A program made the translations under genes and the position numbers. Below, piece by piece: positions 1 through 10,271 of a stretch of DNA of 64,000 nucleotides. The notes under the pieces are model-generated. The model was not told the origin of the DNA, did not search any database, and saw only the letters and a program-made list of their open reading frames with translations. Location: the NCBI RefSeq assembly GCF_003063665.1, contig NZ_NESF01000001.1:496001-560000 (forward strand). The letters are read 5' to 3'. Each line of letters opens with the position of its first letter. Positions within the stretch are counted from its first letter, which is position 1. The DNA comes from Limnohabitans sp. Hippo3 (lineage in GTDB: Bacteria > Pseudomonadota > Gammaproteobacteria > Burkholderiales > Burkholderiaceae_C).

Positions 1-813
1 AAAACCTGTGTAAGTGATGCCGTCCTTTTCCATGCCCCGGATAGTGGGCAGAATGACTTCGCGCATGGCGCGGGCATGGACCTCAGCCGTGACCACGGGT
101 GCGGGGGAATAAGCCCCCATGCCGCCTGTGTTGGGGCCTTCATCGCCGTCCTGCAAGCGTTTGTGGTCCTGGCTGGTGGCCAGGGCTGCCACGTTCTTGC
201 CGTCGCACAACACCATGAAGCTGGCTTCTTCGCCTTGCAGGAACTCTTCAATCACCACCCGCGCTCCGCCCGCGTTGTGGGCCACCCCCAAGGGGTTGTC
301 GAGCAGCATGAAATCGATCGCCTCATGGGCTTCGGCGAGGGTCATGGCCACCACCACCCCTTTGCCTGCAGCCAGACCGTCGGCCTTGACCACAATGGGC
401 GCGCCCTGGCGGTCCACATAGGCATGGGCCTGGGCCGCATCGGTGAAGGTTTCAAATTCGGCCGTGGGGATGCCGTGGCGCTGCATGAACGCCTTGGAAA
501 ACGCCTTGGAGCTCTCCAGTTGGGCCGCCGCTTGGGTGGGCCCAAAAATGCGCAGACCGTGCGCGCGAAAATCGTCCACGATACCTGCGGCCAAAGGGGC
601 TTCAGGGCCCACCATGGTCAGGCCAATGCCGTTGTCGATAGCCCATTGGCGCAGCACGGCCAGGTCGGTGATCGGTACATTGACCAGGTTTTTGTCTTTG
701 GCTGTACCACCATTGCCCGGTGCCACGTAAACCTGCTGGATTTTGGGCGACTGCGCCAGTTTCCACGCCATGGCGTGCTCACGGCCACCACTGCCGACTA
801 CCAATACTTTCAT
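1..813 (-). CDS. purD: Phosphoribosylamine-glycine ligase (GAR synthetase), 3' part cut by window edge
   Basis: Catalyses the ATP-dependent joining of 5-phosphoribosylamine and glycine in de novo purine synthesis. The first 271 residues are visible, out of about 425 usual for the family; the rest lies left of the window. The N-terminus has the family's VVGSGGREHA-type start, then GPEAPLAAG near residue 70 and the ATP-grasp stretch VVKADGLAAGKG near 140, and NTGGMGAYSP further on. The ATG at 811-813 is preceded by AAGGAAG at a good distance. The gene follows yebC by 9 bases on the same strand, so the two are probably co-transcribed. Identification is secure from motifs and start. Confidence 0.95.
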   Translation of the reverse strand, partial: MKVLVVGSGGREHAMAWKLAQSPKIQQVYVAPGNGGTAKDKNLVNVPITDLAVLRQWAIDNGIGLTMVGPEAPLAAGIVDDFRAHGLRIFGPTQAAAQLESSKAFSKAFMQRHGIPTAEFETFTDAAQAHAYVDRQGAPIVVKADGLAAGKGVVVAMTLAEAHEAIDFMLLDNPLGVAHNAGGARVVIEEFLQGEEASFMVLCDGKNVAALATSQDHKRLQDGDEGPNTGGMGAYSPAPVVTAEVHARAMREVILPTIRGMEKDGITYTGF

Positions 814-822
814 CAAACTTCC

Positions 823-1548
823 TTAGTTTTCAATTTCGGCGTTGTGGAAAACGTTTTGCACATCGTCCAGATCTTCCAGCACATCCAGCAATTTCTGCAT
901 TTTGACCGCATCATCGCCCGTGAGCGAAACGCTGTTTTCTGCCCGCATGGTCACTTCGGCCACATCGGCCACCAAACCGGCTGCCTCCAGCGCATTTTTC
1001 ACGGCTTCAAAATCTGCGGGCGAAGTCAAGACCTCGATGGCGCCCTCCTCGTCCGTGATCACGTCCTCGGCGCCCACTTCCAGCGCCACTTCCATGACCT
1101 GGTCTTCGCTGGTGCCCGGGGCAAACACCAGCTGGCCACAGTGTTTGAACTGGAAAGCCACCGAGCCTTCGGTGCCCAGATTGCCTCCGTGTTTGCTCAG
1201 GGCATGACGCACCTCGGCCACCGTGCGCACCCGGTTGTCGGTCATGGTGTCCAAAATGATGGCCGCGCCGCCGATGCCGTAGCCTTCGTAGCGAATTTCC
1301 TCGTAGCTCACGCCTTCGAGGTTGCCCGTGGCCTTGTCCACATTGCGCTTGATGGTGTCGGCCGGCATGTTGGCCGCTTTGGCTTTTTCAATGGCCAGGC
1401 GCAGGCGGGGATTGGCGCTCACATCACCGCCACCGGTGCGGGCTGCCACCATGATTTCACGCACCACGCGGGTCCAGATCCGTTGTCTTTTTTCGTCTTG
1501 TCGGCCCTTGCGGTGCTGAATATTTGCCCATTTACTGTGGCCAGCCAT
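823..1548 (-). CDS. yebC: YebC/PmpR family protein (TACO1-like)
   Basis: A 241-residue protein of the YebC/TACO1 family, with the family-defining start [15 protein letters not shown] and the stretch [14 protein letters not shown]. Family members have been described as DNA-binding regulators (PmpR) and, more recently, as factors that help ribosomes through difficult stretches; the sequence cannot decide which applies here. Length matches the family (about 240). It lies directly upstream of purD and divergent from the HerA-like ATPase gene. AAGGAA upstream of the ATG serves as ribosome binding site. Confidence 0.95.
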   Translation of the reverse strand: MAGHSKWANIQHRKGRQDEKRQRIWTRVVREIMVAARTGGGDVSANPRLRLAIEKAKAANMPADTIKRNVDKATGNLEGVSYEEIRYEGYGIGGAAIILDTMTDNRVRTVAEVRHALSKHGGNLGTEGSVAFQFKHCGQLVFAPGTSEDQVMEVALEVGAEDVITDEEGAIEVLTSPADFEAVKNALEAAGLVADVAEVTMRAENSVSLTGDDAVKMQKLLDVLEDLDDVQNVFHNAEIEN

Positions 1549-1619
1549 CGGGAATTCCTTGAATGTTGATTTAACCTAGAGGCTGAATTTTACTTTTCAC
1601 TCAAGGCAGGAGATTTTTG

Positions 1620-3143
1620 ATGGCTGAACCCATGCTGATTGCTCAAAACGCCCAAACGCAATGCCAGCTTCTGCCAGGCTTGGCCAACCGCCACGGCCTG
1701 ATCACAGGCGCCACCGGCACCGGCAAAACCGTGACCTTGCAGACCCTGGCCGAAAACTTTTCGCGACTGGGTGTGCCGGTCTTCATGGCCGACGTCAAAG
1801 GTGACCTGACCGGCATCAGCCAGAGTGGCAAGATCGGCGAGAAACTGGCCGCTGTCCTGCGCGACCGGGGCATTGAAGTGCCTGCGCCCATGGCCTGCCC
1901 CACCACCTTGTGGGACGTGTTTGGCGAGCAGGGCCACCCGGTGCGGGCCACCATCTCGGACATGGGGCCTTTGTTGCTGACCCGCATGCTGGGCCTGAAC
2001 GACACACAGGCCGGGGTGCTGAACCTGGTGTTCAAGATCGCCGATGACCAGGGTTTGCTGTTGCTGGACATGAAAGACCTGCGGGCCATGCTGCAGTATG
2101 TGGGTGACAGCGCCAAACAGTTCACCACCGAATACGGCAACATCAGCGCCGCCAGCATTGGGGCCATCCAGCGGGGCCTGCTGCAAATCGAAAGCCAGGG
2201 CGGCGACCAGTTCTTTGGTGAGCCGATGCTCAACATCGAAGACTTCATGCAGACCGATGCCCAGGGCCTGGGGGTGGTGAACATCCTGGCGGCGGACAAA
2301 CTGATGAACTCGCCACGTCTGTACGCCACTTTTTTGCTGTGGATGCTGTCCGAGTTGTTCGAGGTGCTGCCCGAAATTGGCGACCCGGAAAAACCCAAAC
2401 TGGTGTTCTTTTTTGACGAGGCCCACTTGCTGTTCAAGGACGCGCCTGCGGCCCTGGTCGAGCGCATCGAGTTGGTGGTGCGCCTGGTGCGGTCCAAGGG
2501 TGTGGGCGTGTATTTCGTGACACAGAACCCGCTGGACATCCCCGACAGCGTTTTGGGCCAGCTGGGCAACCGGGTGCAACACGCCCTGCGCGCCTACACC
2601 CCGCGCGACCAGAAAGCGGTGGCCGCGACAGCCCAGACCATGCGCCCCAAAGCGGGCCTGGACATTGAAGCGGCCATCACCGAATTGGCCGTTGGCGAGG
2701 CCTTGGTGAGCTTTCTGGATGCCAAGGGACGCCCTTGCGAAACCGAGCGGGTGTTTGTGTTGCCACCCGCCAGCCAATTGGGTCCCATCACGCCTGCGCA
2801 GCGCCAAGCCCTGATCCAGAACTCCTTGGTGGCCGGCGTTTACGAAGCCCACCACGACCGGGACTCGGCCTACGAAAAGATCAAGGCAGGCGCGCCGCAG
2901 GGCCAGGGCAGCAACGCCTCGGCGCTGCCCGGACAAGCGACAGCCACGGCCGAAAAAGAAGGCGGCCTGATGGGCGGGCTGTCCGACATGCTGTTTGGCA
3001 GCACAGGTCCCCGAGGCGGGCAACGCGATGGTGTGGCCCAAATGGTGGTCAAGAGTGCGGTGCGCACGGTGGGATCGGCCATTGGCCGGGAAATCGTGCG
3101 CGGCGTGCTGGGCGGTTTGTTGGGTTCGAGCCGTCGCCGCTGA
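1620..3143 (+). CDS. HerA/YjgR-type ATPase (DUF853 family)
   Basis: A 507-residue P-loop ATPase of the YjgR/DUF853 group, related to HerA and FtsK-like DNA translocases. The Walker A motif GATGTGKT lies at residues 30-37. A Walker B-like hydrophobic strand ending in DEAH ([10 protein letters not shown]) is near residue 260, and a sensor-like VTQNPLDIP follows. The C-terminus is glycine- and arginine-rich. ATG at 1620 is preferred to the TTG three bases upstream because AGGAG (1608-1612) is 7 bases from the ATG. Its substrate is unknown; no nurA-like nuclease gene is next to it. It converges on the rplI operon, with a shared terminator in between. Confidence 0.85.
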   Translation: MAEPMLIAQNAQTQCQLLPGLANRHGLITGATGTGKTVTLQTLAENFSRLGVPVFMADVKGDLTGISQSGKIGEKLAAVLRDRGIEVPAPMACPTTLWDVFGEQGHPVRATISDMGPLLLTRMLGLNDTQAGVLNLVFKIADDQGLLLLDMKDLRAMLQYVGDSAKQFTTEYGNISAASIGAIQRGLLQIESQGGDQFFGEPMLNIEDFMQTDAQGLGVVNILAADKLMNSPRLYATFLLWMLSELFEVLPEIGDPEKPKLVFFFDEAHLLFKDAPAALVERIELVVRLVRSKGVGVYFVTQNPLDIPDSVLGQLGNRVQHALRAYTPRDQKAVAATAQTMRPKAGLDIEAAITELAVGEALVSFLDAKGRPCETERVFVLPPASQLGPITPAQRQALIQNSLVAGVYEAHHDRDSAYEKIKAGAPQGQGSNASALPGQATATAEKEGGLMGGLSDMLFGSTGPRGGQRDGVAQMVVKSAVRTVGSAIGREIVRGVLGGLLGSSRRR

Positions 3144-3181
3144 TCGTCGCCGCTGTTCTTTGCCGCTGATGGCGGACGAAA

Positions 3182-3216
3182 AAAAAACCGCCGGGTGAGA
3201 TACCCGGCGGTTTTTT
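3182..3216. terminator. Bidirectional rho-independent terminator
   Basis: A 9-bp GC-rich stem (CCGCCGGGT/ACCCGGCGG, 3188-3196 and 3202-3210) with a 5-base loop is flanked by six A on the left and six T on the right, so it reads as a terminator on both strands. It lies between the convergent HerA-like gene and rplI, and can end both transcripts. Confidence 0.9.
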
Positions 3217-3234
3217 CGGAAGGTCTGTTGACGA

Positions 3235-3687
3235 TCAGGCTGTTTCGCCCAACACAGTCACCGTCACGTCCACCACCACATCGGTGTGCAAAGCCACGGC
3301 CACAGTGGACTCGCTCACGGTTTTGATGGGGCCATGAGGCATGCGGATCTGGGACTTGACCAACTTGTAGCCTTGCTTGTTCAGCTCTTCGCAGATGTCG
3401 TGGTTAGTCACGGAACCAAACAAACGGCCATCAACGCCGGCTTTTTGCGACAGCTTCACGACCAAACCAGACAATTTCTCGCCTTGGGCTTGGGCTTCAG
3501 CCAGCTTGGCCGCAGCGGCTTTTTCGAGTTCAACGCGGCGAGCTTCGAACTCGGCCTTGTTGGTCTCGGTGGCGCGACGGGCGCGGCCTTGAGGGATCAG
3601 AAAGTTACGGGCGTAGCCGTCTTTGACCTTGACGATATCGCCCAGGTTACCCAGGTTCACAACCTTTTCGAGCAGGATGATTTGCAT
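3235..3687 (-). CDS. rplI: 50S ribosomal protein L9
   Basis: A 150-residue L9 protein of the large ribosomal subunit. The N-terminal domain carries the family pattern [22 protein letters not shown] (residues about 12-33), followed by the long connecting helix rich in Ala/Glu/Lys and the C-terminal RNA-binding domain. It is the last gene of the rpsF-priB-rpsR-rplI operon, 11 bases after rpsR, and ends just before the bidirectional terminator. AGGAG seven bases upstream fixes the ATG. Confidence 0.98.
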   Translation of the reverse strand: MQIILLEKVVNLGNLGDIVKVKDGYARNFLIPQGRARRATETNKAEFEARRVELEKAAAAKLAEAQAQGEKLSGLVVKLSQKAGVDGRLFGSVTNHDICEELNKQGYKLVKSQIRMPHGPIKTVSESTVAVALHTDVVVDVTVTVLGETA

Positions 3688-3698
3688 GGTTGGACTCC

Positions 3699-3980
3699 TT
3701 AGACTTTGTGCTGGTCGGTGTAGGGCAACATGGCCAAAAAGCGTGCGCGCTTGATGGCGGTGTTGAGCTGACGCTGGAAGATGGCACGGGTGCCAGTCAG
3801 GCGCGCAGGGATGATCTTGCCGTTTTCGGCGATGAAGTCACGCAGGGTGTCCACATCTTTGTAGTCGATTTCTTCGACGCCGGTCACGGTGAAGCGGCAG
3901 AAACGCTTGCGCTTGAACAGCAGCGACTGGGTGTTGCGCTTGGGGCGCTTGTCTTTGTTGAATTTTTTGAACGTGGCCAT
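3699..3980 (-). CDS. rpsR: 30S ribosomal protein S18
   Basis: A 93-residue S18 of the small subunit, which binds next to S6 in the platform. The core [21 protein letters not shown] and the [12 protein letters not shown] tail are typical. The reading frame is open 32 codons further upstream, but the ATG at 3978-3980 is used because a strong AGGAGG lies four bases before it and homologues start MATFKKF. It lies in the classic rpsF-priB-rpsR-rplI operon. Confidence 0.98.
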   Translation of the reverse strand: MATFKKFNKDKRPKRNTQSLLFKRKRFCRFTVTGVEEIDYKDVDTLRDFIAENGKIIPARLTGTRAIFQRQLNTAIKRARFLAMLPYTDQHKV

Positions 3981-3994
3981 GGGGCCTCCTGAAA

Positions 3995-4282
3995 TTAATC
4001 TTGCTGAAACTCTTGAATGTGCAACACGACACTTTTGCCTTGTCGAGGGGTGGCCAAAAAGCCTTTGAACGTCCAAACGCTGCCTACCGCTTGCTTGACC
4101 AGTCTTTCAGCCAGTGACCCGAAGGCCAAGGCACGAAGTTTCAACTGGACTTGGCGTATTTGCCCGGCCTCTTGAACTTCAGAGGCGTGCTCCAGAATCA
4201 AATCGAGAGCAGGCAAACCAGCGGGGGTGTATCGCAAAGCGGCTTGCTCGGCAATACAGGCGGTCAGTTCGGTGCGGTTCAC
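3995..4282 (-). CDS. priB: Primosomal replication protein N (PriB)
   Basis: A 95-residue OB-fold single-strand DNA-binding protein that works with PriA in replication restart. Family features are the segment [14 protein letters not shown] near residue 14 and the C-terminal VLHIQEFQQ strand. Position between rpsF and rpsR is the standard betaproteobacterial and enterobacterial arrangement and supports the call. The start is a GTG (4280-4282). An AGGAG lies only about one base upstream, which is tight, but no other start codon fits the fold. Confidence 0.9.
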   Translation of the reverse strand: MNRTELTACIAEQAALRYTPAGLPALDLILEHASEVQEAGQIRQVQLKLRALAFGSLAERLVKQAVGSVWTFKGFLATPRQGKSVVLHIQEFQQD

Positions 4283-4299
4283 TCCTCAGCAGGCACGTG

Positions 4300-4665
4300 T
4301 CAAGCGGCGAATTCGGCTTGTTGTGACTTGCGGGCTTCTTCGCGCTCGACCGTCTTCATCATGGACGAAGGTGCGGTTTCGGCTTTCTTCTTGAGCACAG
4401 TCAGGTGACGCAGCACGGCGTCGTTGAACTTGAAGGCGTGCTCCAGTTCGGCCATGACGGCTTGGTCGGCTTCGATGTTCACGCACAGGTAGTGGGCCTT
4501 GCCCAGCTTGTTGATCTGGTAAGCCAGTTGACGGCGGCCCCAGTCTTCAACACGGTGGATATTGCCACCGCCGGCAGTGATCATGCCTTTGTAGCGCTCC
4601 AGCATGGCTGGAACTTGTTCGGACTGATCGGGATGGATCAGCAAAATGATTTCATAATGACGCAT
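4300..4665 (-). CDS. rpsF: 30S ribosomal protein S6
   Basis: A 121-residue S6 with the typical start [20 protein letters not shown] and the sequence [15 protein letters not shown] around residue 42. S6 pairs with S18 in the 30S platform; in E. coli the S6-S18 complex can also bind the rpsF leader. It is the first gene of the operon, with a leader of about 80 bases containing a strong hairpin. The C-terminus ends in a short Glu/Ala tail. Confidence 0.98.
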   Translation of the reverse strand: MRHYEIILLIHPDQSEQVPAMLERYKGMITAGGGNIHRVEDWGRRQLAYQINKLGKAHYLCVNIEADQAVMAELEHAFKFNDAVLRHLTVLKKKAETAPSSMMKTVEREEARKSQQAEFAA

Positions 4666-4697
4666 TGAGACTCCTTGCGGTTAACCCAAAAGGTTGG

Positions 4698-4730
4698 AAA
4701 AGCCGCCCCCAGCGTCTGTCGGGGTGCGGC
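4698..4730 (-). terminator. Hairpin with T-run in the rpsF leader (terminator or attenuator)
   Basis: On the minus strand GCCGC-A-CCCC pairs with GGGG-G-GCGGC around a 10-base loop and is followed by TTTT. It lies downstream of the symporter stop and inside the rpsF leader. It could end symporter read-through, attenuate the S6 operon, or be part of an S6-S18 binding leader. The sequence alone does not separate these. Confidence 0.55.
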
Positions 4731-4745
4731 AAGGCGAAGCCTGCA

Positions 4746-4751
4746 ATTATA
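4746..4751 (-). promoter_or_regulatory. Candidate -10 box (TATAAT) for the rpsF operon
   Basis: A perfect TATAAT on the minus strand overlaps the stop codon of the upstream symporter gene (CTATAA then T). It is about 80 bases before the rpsF ATG. No good -35 box is visible at 16-18 bases spacing, so the call rests on the -10 and position. Confidence 0.45.
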
Positions 4752-6873
4752 GCTTGAAATCAGAGGCCGCGGTAGCCGCCTTCTGCACCCCCGCCGGGGC
4801 TGGCAAGGGTTGGCGCGGGCTGACCCAACGAGCCGGCAGCAAAAGGGTCAGCAGCAGCATCACGCCAAAGCCCGTGGGCACCCCAAAAACACCCGCCGAC
4901 AGCGGCTGAATGCCAAACCACAGCCCCGCGCTGGGGTCCAGGCCCCAGAAGTGGCGAAATCCTGGGGCATTGACCACCATGTAATACAGCGTGACACCCA
5001 AGCCCGACAACATGCCTGCCACCACGGCCGGGCGGTGGACTTTGCGCCAGACCATGCCCAAGACCATGCCCGGGAAGAACGCGGCCGCCGCCAGTGAAAA
5101 AGAGGTCGAGACCAAGGCCAGGATTTCAGCCGGCTTGAATGCCGCCACCACGGCGGCCAGCATGGCCACCGCGAGCAGCGCAAATTTGGAGAGGATGACG
5201 CGCCCTTCGGCCGATTTGGGCTTGCGCTCCCTGCCGGGGCCAATGTCGTGCACCAGGGCATTGCTGATGGTCAAGAGCAGGCCATCGGCTGTTGACAAGG
5301 CCGCGGCCAGGCCACCGGCAGCCACCAGACCCGACACCACAAAAGGCATGCCTCCCATCTCCGGGGTGGCCAGCATGATCATGTCGGCCCCCAGCTTCAA
5401 CTCCCCCAGTTGCAGCACGCGGTCACCATTGACATCGGAAAACTCCAGCAGCGCGGAATCCAGCCGCGCCCATTGCGCCATCCAGCTGGGCAAATCTTCA
5501 AAACTGCTGCCCACCAGGTTGTTCATGACCTCGAACTTCACCAGCACCGCCAAGGCCGGCACACTCAGGTAGAGCAAACCAATGAAAAAAAGCGACCAGG
5601 CCACCGAACTGCGCGCCTGGGCCACCGACGGGACGGTGTAAAAACGTGTCAGCAAATGCGGCAAACCCGCCGTCCCGACCATCAGGCAAAACACCAGGGC
5701 CAGGAAGTTGAGCCGGGATTCGCCAAACAGCTTGACCTCTTCGGGACTGCCCTGCGGGTTGCCGGCAAAGGCCTGGGCATGCGGGGGCATGCCGCCCAAA
5801 GGCTTGGCCCGTTCCCGGTTCTCCAGCATGGCCCGGGTCCACTGCTCGCGGGCCGCAGCGGCATCGCGGGGCACGGCCAACAACTCACGCCGGGCTTGGG
5901 CGATGGCGGCGTAATCGGCCGATTGGGCCTTGAGCACACGGATTTTTTCTTCCAGCTCCTGTCGCAGCGACACCATCGCGCCTTCGACATTTTTCAGCCG
6001 CGCCTCGTACACCTGGGCGCGGCGGGCAAACTCCTGGCGGACTTCGATCTCACCGGGGTCGTTGATCAGCTTCTTTTCAATCGCCTCGATTTGCGCCAAC
6101 TGCTGACCGTAGACCAGGGGTGCCAAAGGGCTGCCGAGTTGCTTGTAAGCCAGCCACGACACAGGGATCATGAACGCCAGCAAGAGCATGATGTACTGGG
6201 CCACCTGCGTCCAAGTGATGGCCCGCATGCCCCCCAGGAAAGAACACAACAAGACCCCGCCCAAACCGAGCAAGATGCCAATCTCGAACTGAACGCCGGT
6301 CAAGCGTGAAGCGATCAGGCCAATGCCGTAGATCTGGGCCACCACATAAGTGAACGAACACAAGACCGAAGCCAGCGCAGCGATGATGCGCGGCCAGCGC
6401 CCGCCGTAGCGCTGGTCAAAATAGTCAGGCAAGGTGTAGAGTTTCATCGCGCGCAACTGGGGCGCGATCAGCAAGGCGACCAGACAAAAACCGCCTGTCC
6501 AGCCCATCACATAAGCCAGGCCCCCGGGCTGCTGGCCGCTGCCAGAAAAGCCCTGCAGGTACAGCGCCCCGGCCAGACTGATGAAAGACGCCGCGCTCAT
6601 CCAGTCGGCGGCCGTGGCCATGCCGTTGTACATGGCCGGGATGCGACGGCCCGCCACGTAGTACTCGTCCTCGTCGGTGGTCCGGCTCGAAATGCCGATC
6701 AAGGCATAAATCATCACCGTGCTGAACAGGAAGATGGGACCAATCAGGTTGCGCGACAAACCCCAGCGTTCAGCCCAGGCCATCGCGCCCATCAAACCGA
6801 TCAGGATGGCGACATAAATCAGCACATTGCGGTGAAGCCGCCATGGGTTGGCCGCGTGGGGACGAACTGCCAT
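4747..6873 (-). CDS. Sodium:solute symporter family protein, VC_2705-like large subunit
   Basis: A 708-residue integral membrane protein of the SSS/SLC5 family, with the family core YYVAGRRIPAMYNGMATAAD near residue 75 and SGLVAAGGLAAALSTADGLLL in the second half. It resembles the VC_2705 branch (ActP relatives); substrate unknown, small carboxylates are possible. Between transmembrane segments, residues about 255-385 form a hydrophilic, Glu/Arg/Ala-rich stretch likely to be coiled coil. A later loop carries an EF-hand-like DVNGDRVLQLGE (residues 480-491). ATG at 6871-6873 was chosen over a TTG four codons upstream; neither has a clear ribosome binding site. No small DUF4212 partner gene, common for this branch, is adjacent. 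Confidence 0.85.
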   Translation of the reverse strand: MAVRPHAANPWRLHRNVLIYVAILIGLMGAMAWAERWGLSRNLIGPIFLFSTVMIYALIGISSRTTDEDEYYVAGRRIPAMYNGMATAADWMSAASFISLAGALYLQGFSGSGQQPGGLAYVMGWTGGFCLVALLIAPQLRAMKLYTLPDYFDQRYGGRWPRIIAALASVLCSFTYVVAQIYGIGLIASRLTGVQFEIGILLGLGGVLLCSFLGGMRAITWTQVAQYIMLLLAFMIPVSWLAYKQLGSPLAPLVYGQQLAQIEAIEKKLINDPGEIEVRQEFARRAQVYEARLKNVEGAMVSLRQELEEKIRVLKAQSADYAAIAQARRELLAVPRDAAAAREQWTRAMLENRERAKPLGGMPPHAQAFAGNPQGSPEEVKLFGESRLNFLALVFCLMVGTAGLPHLLTRFYTVPSVAQARSSVAWSLFFIGLLYLSVPALAVLVKFEVMNNLVGSSFEDLPSWMAQWARLDSALLEFSDVNGDRVLQLGELKLGADMIMLATPEMGGMPFVVSGLVAAGGLAAALSTADGLLLTISNALVHDIGPGRERKPKSAEGRVILSKFALLAVAMLAAVVAAFKPAEILALVSTSFSLAAAAFFPGMVLGMVWRKVHRPAVVAGMLSGLGVTLYYMVVNAPGFRHFWGLDPSAGLWFGIQPLSAGVFGVPTGFGVMLLLTLLLPARWVSPRQPLPAPAGVQKAATAASDFKL

Positions 6874-6907
6874 GGTTGGGGTCAACGCAAAGTCTGAAAC
6901 GCCGGCA

Positions 6908-9298
6908 TCAACGACCCAGATTGGTCCAGGTTTCGATGACGGTGTCGGGGTTCAGCGAAATCGAGCTGATGCCCTGGTCCATCAGCCAATGCGCAAAGTC
7001 GGGATGGTCCGAGGGGCCTTGACCGCAAATGCCGATGTACTTGCCCTGCGCCAGACAGGCTTTGATGGCCTGCGAAATCAGCGCCGTCACGGCCGGATCA
7101 CGTTCATCAAAGTCCACCGCCAGCAACTCCATGCCCGAGTCGCGGTCCAGACCCAAGGTCAGCTGGGTCAGGTCGTTGGAGCCGATCGAGAAGCCATCAA
7201 AGAATTCCAGGAACTGCTCCGCCAGAATGGCGTTGCTGGGCACCTCACACATCATGATGAGCTTGAGGCCGTCTTCGCCACGGCGCAAACCCTGGCTGGC
7301 CAGCAGCTGGGTGACCTTTTCGGCCTGGCCCAGGGTGCGCACAAAAGGCACCATGATCTGCACATTGGTCAGGCCCATCTCGCCACGCACCCGCTTGAGG
7401 GCCTCGCATTCCATGGCAAAGGCCTCGCCAAAATCTTCGCTGATGTACCGCGCAGCGCCCCGGAAACCCAGCATCGGGTTTTCTTCTTCCGGCTCGTAAC
7501 GGCTGCCGCCAATGAGCTTGCAGTACTCGTTGCTTTTAAAGTCCGACAAACGCACGATGACCGGCTTGGGCCAGAAAGCGGCGGCAATGCTGGCCACACC
7601 TTCGGCCACCTTGTCGACGTAAAACGCGCGGGGGGACGCATGGCCACGAGCCACCGATTCCACCGCTTTTTTCAGGTCGGCATCGATGGCGGGGTAATCC
7701 AGGATGGCCTTGGGGTGCACGCCGATGTTGTTGTTGATGATGAACTCCAGACGCGCCAGGCCCACGCCAGCATTGGGCAGCTGGGCAAAATCAAACGCCA
7801 GCTGGGGGTTGCCCACGTTCATCATGATCTTGGTCTTGATCTCGGGCAGCACACCGCGCTGGATCTCGCTGATTTCGGTCTCCAGCAAGCCGTCGTAAAT
7901 GTGGCCGGTATCGCCCTCGGCGCAGCTGACGGTGACCAGGGTGCCTTCGGCCAGTTGCTCGGTGGCGTTGCCGCAACCGACCACCGCCGGAATGCCCAGC
8001 TCGCGGGCAATGATGGCGGCATGGCAGGTGCGTCCGCCCCGGTTGGTGACGATGGCGCTGGCGCGTTTCATCACGGGCTCCCAGTTCGGGTCGGTCATGT
8101 CGGTCACCAGCACGTCACCCGGCTGGACCTTGTCCATCTCACTGATGTCTGCTACCCGCCGCACGGGGCCCGTGCCGATCTTTTGACCGATCGCGCGGCC
8201 TTCAGCCAGGATGGTGCTTTTGCCTTTGAGTTTGTAGCGCAGCTCGGGGGCACCCTTGGCCTGGCTTTTCACGGTTTCGGGACGTGCCTGCAGGATGTAG
8301 AGCAAGCCGTCGGTGCCGTCTTTGCCCCATTCGATGTCCATCGGGCGGCCGTAATGCTGCTCGATCACCACCGCGTAGCGAGCCAGTTGCTCGACCTCGT
8401 CATCGGTCAAGCTGTAACGGTTGCGCAGCTCGGTGGGCACATCGGTGGTTTTGACCAGCTTGCCCGAGGCGGATTTTTCCTCTGGCGTTGCGAACACCAT
8501 CTCGATCAGCTTGGAGCCCAGGTTGCGGCGGATCACACTGCGCTTGCCTGCGGCCAACATGGGCTTGTGCACATAAAACTCGTCCGGGTTCACAGCGCCT
8601 TGCACCACCGTTTCGCCCAGGCCGTAGCTGGAGGTGATAAAGACCACATCTTCAAAGCCCGACTCGGTGTCGATGGTGAACATGACGCCTGCCGCACCCA
8701 GATCGGAGCGCACCATGCGCTGCACACCCGCCGACAAGGCCACGTCGGCATGGGCAAAGCCCTTGTGCACGCGGTAGCTGATGGCGCGGTCGTTGTAGAG
8801 TGAGGCGAACACCTCTTTCATCTTGTGCAGCACGTCGTCGATGCCCACCACGTTCAAAAAGGTTTCCTGTTGGCCGGCAAAAGAAGCGTCTGGCAGGTCT
8901 TCGGCCGTGGCGGATGAACGCACGGCAAACGAGGCTTCGGGGTTGCTGCCCTGCAGGCGAACAAATTCTTCACGAATGGCCTTTTCCAGATCGGCCGGAA
9001 AAGGCTGGGCTTCGACCATGGCGCGGATCTCGGTGCCTGCGGCGGCCAAGGCACGCACGTCCTCGGTGTCCAGCGCGTCCAGACGGGCGTTGATGCGATC
9101 GCTCAGGCCATCAAAAGCCAGGAACTGGCGAAACGCGTGGGCGGTGGTGGCAAAGCCCGTTGGCACACGTACACCGGAAGGCAGCTGGGAAATCATCTCC
9201 CCCAGGCTGGCGTTTTTGCCACCGACCGACTCGACGTCGGTCATGCGCAATTGTTCAAAGGGGACGACCAGGGCGGTCTCACTGAAAAGATCAGACAT
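6908..9298 (-). CDS. ppsA: Phosphoenolpyruvate synthase (pyruvate, water dikinase)
   Basis: A 796-residue enzyme converting pyruvate plus ATP to phosphoenolpyruvate, AMP and phosphate for gluconeogenesis. The N-terminal nucleotide-binding domain has [10 protein letters not shown] near residue 26. The phosphohistidine domain has [14 protein letters not shown] with the catalytic His around residue 425. The C-terminal PEP-binding barrel includes [21 protein letters not shown]. Length matches E. coli PpsA (792). ATG at 9296-9298 has GGAG upstream. It is divergent from ppsR, whose product reversibly inactivates PpsA by phosphorylation, so the pair is a self-contained regulatory unit. Confidence 0.97.
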   Translation of the reverse strand: MSDLFSETALVVPFEQLRMTDVESVGGKNASLGEMISQLPSGVRVPTGFATTAHAFRQFLAFDGLSDRINARLDALDTEDVRALAAAGTEIRAMVEAQPFPADLEKAIREEFVRLQGSNPEASFAVRSSATAEDLPDASFAGQQETFLNVVGIDDVLHKMKEVFASLYNDRAISYRVHKGFAHADVALSAGVQRMVRSDLGAAGVMFTIDTESGFEDVVFITSSYGLGETVVQGAVNPDEFYVHKPMLAAGKRSVIRRNLGSKLIEMVFATPEEKSASGKLVKTTDVPTELRNRYSLTDDEVEQLARYAVVIEQHYGRPMDIEWGKDGTDGLLYILQARPETVKSQAKGAPELRYKLKGKSTILAEGRAIGQKIGTGPVRRVADISEMDKVQPGDVLVTDMTDPNWEPVMKRASAIVTNRGGRTCHAAIIARELGIPAVVGCGNATEQLAEGTLVTVSCAEGDTGHIYDGLLETEISEIQRGVLPEIKTKIMMNVGNPQLAFDFAQLPNAGVGLARLEFIINNNIGVHPKAILDYPAIDADLKKAVESVARGHASPRAFYVDKVAEGVASIAAAFWPKPVIVRLSDFKSNEYCKLIGGSRYEPEEENPMLGFRGAARYISEDFGEAFAMECEALKRVRGEMGLTNVQIMVPFVRTLGQAEKVTQLLASQGLRRGEDGLKLIMMCEVPSNAILAEQFLEFFDGFSIGSNDLTQLTLGLDRDSGMELLAVDFDERDPAVTALISQAIKACLAQGKYIGICGQGPSDHPDFAHWLMDQGISSISLNPDTVIETWTNLGR

Positions 9299-9440
9299 GC
9301 AAAGCTCCAAAGTTAAAACCGGGTGCCATGGAGCCGGGAAGGGCTGTGTTGTTCTTGTGGTTCGCGCGCCGACCGGGGCCATGGATAATCGAATCATTTT
9401 AGGGGGCTTGGTGCCCCTGCCCTTTGAAATTTTTGCACGC

Positions 9441-10262
9441 ATGTCCAAACGCACTGTTTTTTTCGTGTCTGACGGCACCGGCATCACGGCCGAGACTTTT
9501 GGCAACGCCATCCTGGCGCAGTTCGACATGAAAACGCGGCATGTGCGGCTGCCCTTCACCGACACCATCGACAAGGCGCACCAGGCGGTACGCCAAATCA
9601 ACCACACGGCCGACACCGAAGGCAGCAAACCCATCGTCTTCACCACCCTGGTGAACATGGATGTCCTCAAAGTCCTGCAAGAGCACTGCCAGGGCATGCT
9701 GCTGGACATGTTCGGCACCTTCGTGAACCCGCTGGAAAACGAGCTGGGCATCAAGTCGCACCACCGGGTGGGCCGTTTTTCGGACGTGAGCAAAAGCAAG
9801 GAATACCACGACCGGATCGAGGCCATCAATTTTTCCCTGGCCCACGACGATGGCCAGTCGAACCGGGATCTGGAATCGGCCGATGTGATTTTGGTGGGTG
9901 TGAGCCGCAGCGGCAAAACCCCGACCAGCCTGTACCTGGCCATGCAGCATGGCCTCAAAGCGGCCAACTACCCCTTGATTCCGGAAGACTTTGAACGCAA
10001 GCAGCTGCCCCCTGCCCTGGTGCCGCACCGCAAAAAAATCTTCGGCCTGAGCATCCACCCCGACCGCCTGGCAGAGATCCGTGCAGAACGCAGACCCAAT
10101 TCGCGTTATGCCAGCATTGAAAACTGCCGCATGGAAGTGTCTGAAGCCGAGGCGATGATGCGCCGCTCAGGCATCCGCTGGCTGTCCACCACGACCAAAT
10201 CGATCGAAGAAATCGCGACCACCATCCTGCAGGAAATCAAACCGGAGCGGCTGATTTATTGA
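9441..10262 (+). CDS. ppsR: PEP synthase regulatory kinase/phosphorylase PpsR (DUF299)
   Basis: A 273-residue bifunctional regulator that phosphorylates PEP synthase using ADP and reactivates it by phosphorolysis. The start [19 protein letters not shown] and the P-loop GVSRSGKT (residues 153-160) are diagnostic of the DUF299 family. The ATG at 9441 matches homologue starts; an in-frame ATG 20 codons upstream (9381) would add an unsupported extension. Neither start has a strong ribosome binding site. It is divergent from ppsA across a 142-base region that must hold both promoters. Confidence 0.95.
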   Translation: MSKRTVFFVSDGTGITAETFGNAILAQFDMKTRHVRLPFTDTIDKAHQAVRQINHTADTEGSKPIVFTTLVNMDVLKVLQEHCQGMLLDMFGTFVNPLENELGIKSHHRVGRFSDVSKSKEYHDRIEAINFSLAHDDGQSNRDLESADVILVGVSRSGKTPTSLYLAMQHGLKAANYPLIPEDFERKQLPPALVPHRKKIFGLSIHPDRLAEIRAERRPNSRYASIENCRMEVSEAEAMMRRSGIRWLSTTTKSIEEIATTILQEIKPERLIY

Positions 10263-10271
10263 ACACCGGCT

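Noticed and set aside
76..1569. Open frame of 497 codons on the + strand across purD and yebC
   Set aside because: Spans two real genes on the other strand and has no recognisable domain.
6848..8803. Open frame of 651 codons on the + strand opposite ppsA
   Set aside because: Antisense shadow of a certain gene with the same His/Gln/Gly-rich composition.
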